Source: Coix lacryma-jobi var. lacryma-jobi
Lineage: Eukaryota; Streptophyta; Magnoliopsida; Poales; Poaceae
NCBI GenBank assembly: GCA_009763385.1
Contig: CM019823.1
Coordinates: 42,218,444 to 42,282,443 of the forward strand
Direction: 5' to 3'
Length of the DNA: 64,000 nucleotides
Below are positions 56,089 through 64,000 of this stretch, piece after piece; the first letter of the stretch is position 1, and each line of letters opens with the position of its first letter. The notes under the pieces are model-generated. The model was not told the DNA's origin. It made no database searches and saw nothing but the letters and a program-made list of their open reading frames with translations. The position numbers and the translations under genes are program-made.

Positions 56089-57240
56089 ATGCCTGTGAAC
56101 ACCCGCACTGGAGCCGGAAGTTCCGGAGGTGCCAACCTCCAAATCCTCCACCAGTTCCTGCTACCCTGGCAGATGCCATTGCAGCCTTGGCCGCCGCCGC
56201 CAACCTTATGGTCAAAACCAAGGACAGCAGAATGTTGGCACCGTGGTCGCCACAACCAAGAGACCACCTATGTGGAGTTTCACTGAAACACACCACCACC
56301 GGTCTCACAAGGCCGATGAACCTCTCGAGGCTGACGACTGGTTACGCACCATGGAACAAAAGTTCAGTCTCCTTGCACTGCACAGAGATCCAGAAGCCTC
56401 GGTTCGCTTCTCACTCAAGCTCCGTGGTCCCGCAAGTGCCTGGTACGCCAACCTGTTGGCTGCCAACCTGAAGGTCATGAGTTGACCTGGGAAGAGTTCC
56501 GCACCGCTTTCAGAGCACATCACATCCCTTCGGGATTGATGAGAATGAAGTTGGATCAGTTCTTGGCCCTGCAACAGAAAGATTCCACCGTCATGCAGTA
56601 CGTGGGACAATTCAATCACCTCAGCCATGTATCGCCTCCGACTATGTCAACACGGAGGAAAAGAAGAGAGATTGTTTCCTCAGGGGTCTGCACCCTAAGA
56701 TTCGTAGAGGTCTGTCCAACACCTGAATGGATCCTACCATGATGTCGTTGACCGTGCTGTTGCTTTGAGGAAGCAACCGCCAGTACCAGAAGAGAAAAAG
56801 AAGAAGAAGGCTGGGTCTAGCAGTTTCTCCAGAACCATAAGCGCCAAGAGTCATCTACCACCCAGTCACCATCAAAACCGTGCCCCATACCCCCATCAGC
56901 AATTGGTCGTTCGTACGCAGCCACCACCCATAATGCCAACCAGCAAAGTGCCACTCAGCCGAACGCCCCAGGGTTCGTGTCACCGCCCCACAAACAGCTT
57001 ACAACCTCCCATGCTACAACTGTGGCCAAGTTGGTCACTGGGCTCGCGGAGTGCCCAAAACCCAAGAAGAATGCCCAGTTGCACAGAAAGGCCCTGGAGG
57101 ATCACAGCAGCAAGCACACCGTGCCACCGCAGCAGCACGTCCAGAAGGGCAAGCTTGTCAGGAAGCACGGGCAAGTCTACTTCACCACCGTCAGTAACCA
57201 TCCCAGAAGGAGAGCCTCATGCTCGGTAGGTTCCCTGTTG
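56089..57240 (+). pseudogene. gag: Tekay-B gag
   Basis: It starts MPVNTRTGAGSSGGANLQ, well after and separate from ORF0. Through several slips it shows an Ala-rich helix (ADAIAALAAAA), the capsid core (EADDWLRTMEQKFSLL, PASAWYANLL, LTWEEFRTAFRAHHIP), and a CCHC zinc knuckle near 57013-57055 (CYNCGQVGHWAR with a displaced final Cys). The product would form the particle and bind RNA. One-base slips near 56475, 56640, 56730 and 57050 prevent a continuous reading. Confidence 0.8.
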
Positions 57241-57242
57241 CC

Positions 57243-60200
57243 AATCATCCTGCAATCGTCTTGTTTGATTCTGGTGCATCGCATTCCTTCATCAGTCGCA
57301 CACTTTTGTCATCAAGCTGAGTTACCCATGGGGGAGTTAAAAGAAAGTTTTTGCATACTTTCGCCTGGAGGACGGATAAATACTAAGGAAGTGGTCCGCA
57401 GCATACAGTAATGTTGGGGGAACATGTCTTTCCTACCACCATGATAGTACTGGCGCGATCAAGAGATAGATGTCATCTTAGGCATGAATTGGAATGTGTC
57501 AGTATAAAGCCATGATAGACATCTTGAATAGAGTTGTGAGAGTGGATATTCCTAACAGTGACCTCCAAACTCTTTCTCCAACTTCCAATGCCTCAAAAGC
57601 CAACAACCACCCAGTTAAATTCTGCCTATGCTCCGGAAATCAGGGATATCCCCGTAGTCTGTGAGTTCCCTGATGTCTTCCCAGGAGATCTACCTGGTCT
57701 ACCTCCCGACCGTGATGTTGAGTTTGCTATAGAGCTAAAGCCCGGGACTGCTCCTATATCCCGTAGAGCTTATCGAATGCCTCCCAGAGAATTGGCAGAG
57801 CTAAAGATCCAATTGCAAGAGCTATTGGACAAGGGTCTCATTCGCCCAAGTTCATCTCCTTGGGGTTGCCCTGCTATCTTTGTGAAGAAGAAGGACAAAA
57901 GTCTTCGTCTGTGCGTTGACTATCGCCCACTCAATGAGGTCACCATCAAGAATAAATATCCTTTGCCTCGCATTGACCTTCTTTTTGACCAGTTATCTGG
58001 AGCCAGAGTGTTTTCCAAGATCGACCTCAGATCTGGCTATCACCAAATAAAGATTCGTCCCGAAGATATTCCCAAAACAGCTTTCACCACCAGATACGGC
58101 CTATATGAGTATTTGGTCATGTCTTTCGGTTTGACCAATGCACCCGCTCATTTCATGTATCTCATGAACTCTGTGTTCATGCCAGAGCTCGATAAATTTG
58201 TAGTCGTGTTCATTGACGACATCCTTGTTTATTCAAGAACTCCTGAAGATCATGCCAAGCATCTTCGTGTCGTTCTCTCTCGTCTCAGAGATCACCAGCT
58301 GTATGCCAAGTTCAGTAAATGTGAATTCTGGCTAGATCGAATTCAATTCCTTGGTCATGTCCTGTCCGCTGAAGGTGTGTCAGTTGACCCTGGAAAAGTG
58401 GCAGATATCTTGGATTGGAAGCCACCTACCACTGTCCGCGAAGTTCGCAGCTTCATGGGAATGGCTGGATACTATCGTCGTTTCATCCCAGATTTCTCCA
58501 GAGTTGCCAAGCCTATCACAGAGTTGTTGAAGAATTCCGTGGATTTTGTTTGGTCACCAGCCTGTGAGCAAGCTTTTCAAGCCTTGAAGGAACTGTTAAC
58601 TACATCACCAGTCCTAGCTCAACCAGATATCGAGAACCCTTTGATGTATACTGTGATGCATCTGGTACTGGTTTGGGTTGTGTATTGATGCAAGAAGGTC
58701 GAGTGATCGCTTATGCCTCACGGCAGCTTAAGCGACATGAGGAGAATTACCCAACCCATGACCTTGAATTAGCAGCAGTGGTGCATGCTTTGAAGATATG
58801 GCGTCATTATCTGTTGGGCAGTGCTTGCAATGTGTACACCGATCATAAGAGCCTGAAGTATATCTTCACTCAAGAAGAGTTGAACATGAGGCAGCGAAGA
58901 TGGCTTGAGTTAATCAAGGATTATGATATCGAAGTGCATTACCATCCTGGTAAGGCGAATGTAGTCGCCGATGCCCTCAGTCGCAAGTCATACTGCACTG
59001 CAACTGTCTGACGACGAAGCCCTATGATCTTTCCTTGTGCCATGATCTTGAAAGGATGGGTATTGAAATGGTACCACAAGGAACTCTGAGCAATGTCAGG
59101 ATAGAGACCTCTATCAGAGAACAGGTCATTGCTGCACAAAAGGATAACCCTGGAATCAAGCACATCATCGAAAAGGTCCAGACCGGAAAGGCTGATTGTT
59201 TCAGGATCGATGATGTAGGAGTTGTTTGGTTCAAGAACCGTCTAGTAGTTCCCAAGGTGCCTGAGTTGAGACAGTTGATCCTTGATGAAGCACACCTGTC
59301 TAGGTTTTCCATCCACCCCGGCAGCAACAAGATGTACCAGGATCTGAGGCAGAGATTCTGGTGGACAAAGATGAAGATTGAAATCGCTCGCTATGTCGCT
59401 CGCTGTGATACTTGTCAGAAAGTCAAAGCCGTGCACATGAAACCTGGAGGAGAATTGCAGTCTTTATCTGTACCTGCCTGGAAGTGGGAAGATATCAGCA
59501 TGGATTTTATTAATGGGCTACCCAAGACCCGGAAAGGTTTTGATTCCATTTGGGTAATCGTGGACCGACTCACCAAACAAGCTCACTTTCTGCCAGTCAA
59601 GACTATTTACACCGTCCCCACATATGCCGCCTTGTACAAGAACAACATAGTGAAGCTTCATGGCATACCCAAGACCATTGTCTCTGACCGCGGTACCCAG
59701 TTTGTTGCTAAGTTCTGGAAGGCGTTCCATACCTCACTTGGAACCCAGCTCTTATACAGCACAGCATATCATCCTCAGACTGATGGACAGACGGAGCGAG
59801 TCAACCAGGTGCTGGAAGACATGTTGAGAGCCTGTGCTCTCACCTTCGCAGATACTTGGGATGACTGTTTGCCCTGGCAGAGTTCTCATATAATAACAGT
59901 TACCAAGAAAGCATCAAGATGGCACCCTTTGAAGCACTGTACGGTCGTCGTTGTCGTACACCTCTCAGTTGGTCCGAACCTGGAGAAAGGGAATTCTTGG
60001 AGTTGACCTGGTCAAGGATATGGAAGAGAAAGTCAAGCAGATACAAGAGAACATGAAGATTGCCCAATCTCGACAAAAGAGCTATGCTGACAAGAGACGT
60101 CGACCTCTGAAGTTTCAAGTTGGAGATTATGTATATCTCAAGGTCTCACCAACCAAAGGAGTCACTCGTTTTGGAGTTAAAGGAAAGTTAGCACCCCGCT

Positions 60201-60549
60201 ACATTGGTCCGTTTGAGATTTTGGAATGTTGTGGCAAGGTAGCTTACAAGCTGAAGTTGCCCGATCATCTCTCCGCAGTCCACAATGTTTTCCATGTCTC
60301 CCAACTCAAGAAGTGTCTCCGAGTACCTGAACATGTCGTGGAAGTTGAAGGTGTCAAGCTAGAGCCTGATCTGTCCTACTCAGAATATCCAGTTCGCGTG
60401 TTGGACCACAAGGATCGCGTTACCCGAAGAACCACCACAAGATGGTACAAATCCAGTGGAACCAGCACTCTGAAGAAGAAGCTACTTGGGAATCTGAAGA
60501 CTTCTTAGCAAAGAACTACCCCGACTTTCTCGAATCGCTGTCCATGTAA
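57243..60549 (+). pseudogene. pol: Tekay-B protease-RT-RNase H-integrase-chromodomain
   Basis: Protease: FDSGASHSFIS, near 57265-57297, then ILGMNW. RT: a continuous 376-codon frame (57558-58688) with LCVDYRPLNEVTIKNKYPLP and catalytic FIDDILVY, no internal stop. A missing base near 58635 shifts into RNase H (GCVLMQE, YTDHKSLKYIF). Integrase covers about 59035-60330: HHCC (HLSRFSIHPG...CDTCQKVKA), core VIVDRLTKQAHFLP, SDRGTQFVAKFW and QTDGQTERVNQVLE. A slip at about 59872 falls at the same codon as in Tekay-A. The C-terminal chromodomain (EYPVRVLDHKD...EATWESEDFL) ends at TAA 60547. Nearly intact: only a handful of one-base slips separate it from a full polyprotein. Confidence 0.9.
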
Positions 60550-60626
60550 GGTTTTGCCTTTATCCCTTCTTTGTCCTTTCATAAGACGTGGAATCTCGGG
60601 GCGAGATTTCTTTAAGGGGGGGAGGC

Positions 60627-63600
60627 TGTAACACCTCTGGTGTTTAACTGTAATTAACTTGACATATCATCATTATCATCATTAAGCATCTTGATCATGA
60701 TTTCATGTGTATGCATTTTGCTAAGTGTATCATTTTATGTGAATTACCTCTATTGCAAAAATCCTAATTAGCCCACTTCTCTCTACTAGGGCAAAATGGT
60801 AATTTCATCTCTGTGATTAGTTTTGTGTAATTCTTGTTCCTTTGGTGTCTTGAAGTTTTGTTGTGTTGGCCAAAGTTCAAAAATCAGAATTTGATTTCAA
60901 ATCCCTTTTGCAAAACCCTAATTTCCAAATCCTGGATTTTATCCCTCTGGTGTAATTTAAAAATTATTCAAAATTTGGGGTTGGTCCAAAAAGCAAAGTT
61001 GTAGAGCTGTCAAAGAGAAACAACTTTGGTATTTACAAATTTTCAAGTTGCAGTACAAAGTTTTGAGTTATTTCAAATTCAATCAAACCCCAACTTTTGT
61101 TCCCTTTTCAGTTTTCAAAAAGAGTTCAAAAACTAATGAGTTTCTGGAAAAGTGTATTATAGCAAAGTTGTAGGTTTTGATAAAAGGAACAACTTTCATG
61201 TTTGAAGATTTTCTAGTTTCAGTATAAAATCCAAAGTAATTTTGAATTGATTCAAATTTCAAAAGTGTCCCCTTTTTCTGTTTTTGAATTTTGTTCAAAA
61301 ACTGTTTGGAATTTGAAAATGTTCTTTTTGACAAAGTTGTAGATCTCATTTTTCTGAACAACTTTGGTATTGGGAGTTTTTGTCGCACAGTTCAAATTTT
61401 GGGAGCATTTTGCAAAAGTCAGAAACTAGCCAAAAGTCAAACCCTACACCCTACACTGTTCCTCTTCTTCATAGCGACAGAGGGGGGGCCCGGCCATGGC
61501 GCCCGCGCCGCGCCTGCCGCACGCCCGGCTGCTCCCCACGCGCCACCAACCTGCCGCCGCTGTCGCCCTGTTCCCTCCGCGCCCGCGCGCGAGCGCTGGC
61601 CCTCGCTCCCGTCCCCTACAGTCCTCTCCGCGCCGCCGCCGCGTGGCCATCGCCGGCCGAGCTTGCGCCCGAGCCCCGGCTGCACGCCCACGTATCCGCC
61701 AGAGCGCAATCGAGTGCGCACGCCTCCGCAAACCTCATCCACACCACCCCGAGGTCTCTACCGGCCCTGGCCGCGGCTATATATAGCCCGCCGGAGCTCC
61801 GACCTCCGCACTCATCTCCGCCTCCGTCGCCAGCACAGTCCAGTGCCTCCGCCGCTCCACCACCTAGCTCAAAAGCTCCGCCGTGTTCTTGTGCTGCTTC
61901 ACCACCCTCCAATTTTACCTCTACCGCCTCCAATCGCCCGGCGTAACCTCGCCGTTCCCATCTCCGGCAGAAACCCGGCGAGCTCGGGTTCGTGAAATTC
62001 GTCGCCTCCGGCCTCGACCATCCCTCACCGACCCCCGTGTCGTGTTCCTCGGTTCCGTGCGACTCTGACCAGACCCTTGCGGTCTCGTGTGTTGCGCAGG
62101 GTCGCCGGAGCGCCGCTCGCCGCTCGCCGCCGAAGGAGCTCCACCGAACCACCGCCCCTCGAGCCCGTGTCGAGCCTCACCCTCGAGCGCGTGCCGAGCC
62201 TCACCCTCGAGCCCTGCCTCCAATCCTTGGTAAGCACCCGAGGCCTCGGCTCTGCTTCCACTCCGTCTCGCCCGAGCCCGAGCCTCGGCGGACAGACCCT
62301 CACCACTTCGCTCGAGCCAGGCCTCGAGAGAACCTGTGCACCCTCCGCCTCGTCGAGCCAGGCCTCGGACGAAACGTTTGGTTTCCGTCTCGCCCGAGCC
62401 TACCAGCCAGCCTCGGTCGGCCGAGAGTTCCGCGATTCGCCCGAGCCCCGTTCCGACTCGAGCACAGTGCTCTTTTCCTTTTAAAAATGGGAACAGTTCT
62501 GATATTTCATCTTTTTGTATGATTTTCTGTGTTGATCCAAAAATTCTGAAAATTTCACAGTAGACTCTTTATGCTCTGGAGTATTTTATAAAAATAAAAA
62601 CTTGACTTTTCTGCAAAGATTTAAAAATGTAAAATTCCCTTTTAATTGAAAAATGAAGGTTTTGGTATTTTTGGAGAGTGATCTATAACTCCAAAAATCT
62701 GGAGATAAATTTCTATGTGCTAGTTATGCCTTTCTGAGTCTCTGGTAAAATTTTGAAGTCTTTTGGAGCAAGTTGATTTTTGAGCTTTATTTTAATTAAG
62801 GAATAGTGCCTTTTGTTAATTAAATGTCTAGATTTAATTGAGCACCTTAATGACCTCCAAAAATTATGAAATTTGTTTTGCCATATACTTGTACTCTAAT
62901 GAACTTGTGTGATTAATTTGGTAATTTTTGGAGCACCTTCATAAAATGACCTTTTTAAATAATTAAGAAAAATAGAAAGAAATGATTAGGGTTAGTGTGA
63001 ATGCCCTGTGAAGTGACTTTTGGGATTGCGTGATGTTCATAGACCCCTACCCTTTGGTCTATGATGTTTGTGATGCTTAGGATAGTTATGATAAAGTCTA
63101 GTTTAATCAATTTTGCTTAAGGAAGAAATGGTTACTTTTATGCTCAACCTAGATTTCGTTTATGCCTTGCCTAAGAGTAATCTTGAATCAGTGGTATTGT
63201 CTTGCACCATAAGTCCATATCATCATTCTCATGAGCATTCATCATTGCATCCGTATAGTTGACGAAGAAGGCCCTGAAGTCGAGGTAGCCGCCGAAGGAT
63301 CCGTCCCAAGGCAACCCCGAGCTCCGACGCTTATACCTACCCCGAGTCTACTCTTTTTGCCATCCAAGGCAAGCCCCGGTGCATTTAACCCTACCTTGCT
63401 TTTATAAATGTTTTCTTTAAATGTTTTGAGTTAAATTATTGCATTAGGTTGATAGGAGTTGAGTGAAATCCTCTCTGATGCATTATCTACCTTGACCAAT
63501 GAAATACCCGACACCTGTTTTTCAAAAACTATTGCAAAATGCTTAGCAATGCTATATGATAGATTTGCAATAAAAATGCCAATTTCAAAAGTGTGATCAC

Positions 63601-64000
63601 TTAAGAATATTTATGGGAATTTCTGGTTTACTCCACTATTGGCTAAGTATCTGATCCGTACTTAGTCAATGGGAAGGAGAGGTTGTCCTTGCGTACGGTG
63701 CCGTCATGTCGTAGTCCGGGACTCGACAGTTGACACCGACCGGGACGGGTTGAAAAACTGACAGGACTGTTGCGCTTGGGTGAGATATAACCAAGGCACA
63801 GTTGCTGGCTGGAAAATTAGGGACCATCCGTATGGGGGCCTGCTGGGCAGGACTTGCAACTATTCACATACTACGGAAAGCTCTGGCTCCGAGAAATCCA
63901 TTATTGGACCGACAACCGCGCACTGGGAGTGGAGAGATGGCGGAAGTAGCATGTACCCACGTGGGTTAGAGTCCCGGATTGGAGTGGTGTACTGTACTTC
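60627..64000 (+). repeat. 3' LTR of Tekay-B, cut by the window edge
   Basis: It begins TGTAACACC after the purine tract AAGGGGGGGAGGC and matches 50681 onward closely. TATATATAG box at 61778-61786. Differences from the 5' copy are mainly one- to few-base length changes (for example GAATTACC/GAATTCCTCT near the start). The last ~0.86 kb, including the 25-codon ORF and LTR end, lies outside. Confidence 0.9.

Larger units (their letters stand above)
50681..64000 (+). mobile_element. Second Tekay chromovirus (Tekay-B), runs off the window
   Basis: 5' LTR 50681-54910, primer site 54914-54926, ORF0, gag, pol with chromodomain, purine tract, and the first 3374 bp of the 3' LTR (60627-64000). The LTRs start with the same bases as Tekay-A and share its architecture, but diverge enough in sequence and in U3 detail to be a sister subfamily. 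GCCGA precedes the left end; the partner copy is outside the window. The two LTRs are very similar to each other, differing mostly by one-base length changes, so insertion is recent. It is more complete than Tekay-A because gag is present. Confidence 0.9.

Noticed and set aside
59860..59900. Programmed ribosomal frameshift in integrase
   Set aside because: There is no slippery heptamer with downstream structure that I can see, and the position inside the catalytic region is unlike any known programmed site. A one-base error is simpler.

Overview
The window looks like nuclear DNA from a grass, probably a panicoid such as a Sorghum/Saccharum/Miscanthus/Panicum relative, though the species cannot be fixed from sequence alone. 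The evidence is a GC-rich intron-containing gene, TACTCCCTCCGT-type (Stowaway-like) and GAGCAACTCCAA-type (Tourist-like) MITEs, a probable Sirevirus solo LTR, and nested Ty3/gypsy elements of the Tekay and Tat lineages with long LTRs.

Bases 1-14200 form a gene island. One plausible host gene is visible: three exons (8415-8900, 10920-11094, 11836-12524) encoding a 449-residue plant protein of unknown function. Around it lie MITEs, a broken hAT-type transposase gene interrupted by a smaller hAT element with an 8-bp target duplication, and otherwise featureless intergenic DNA.

Bases 14204-21845 are a non-autonomous LTR element with a 672-bp interior and nearly identical LTR copies. Its 5' LTR lost its first ~1.1 kb and was later hit by a 2.5-kb reverse-oriented solo LTR (15848-18387, duplication ACCGG). 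Bases 21846-24686 are AT-rich spacer with one Tourist-like MITE nested in another.

From 24687 to the window end everything is nested Ty3/gypsy retrotransposon. The host is a Tat-lineage element (5' LTR 24687-25471; gag split between 25523-26832 and 47777 onward; protease near 50030-50550). A Tekay chromovirus, here Tekay-A (26833-47771, duplication TTAAA), lies in its gag. A second, related chromovirus, Tekay-B (50681 to beyond the window), lies between its protease and the missing reverse transcriptase. Tekay-A's 5' LTR is itself split by another Tat element, Tat-2 (27578-36417, duplication GCTGC).

The most striking observation is the extra first ORF (ORF0) of both Tekay elements. It begins with a stretch closely resembling the histone H3 N-terminal tail around K9 (TARKSTG, then PRHQLAPR after a frame slip), followed by a charged probable coiled coil and a long Glu/Asp-rich tail. 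The same elements end their integrase with a chromodomain, the fold that reads methylated H3 tails, so self-recognition or histone mimicry is a testable idea. Other notable items are a 25-codon ORF kept open in the LTRs of both Tekay subfamilies behind a splice-acceptor-like site, an antisense ORF with an intron-like gap in Tat-2, Tat-2 termini that are not a matched LTR pair, and an excess of one-base homopolymer differences that makes some frameshifts suspect as assembly errors.
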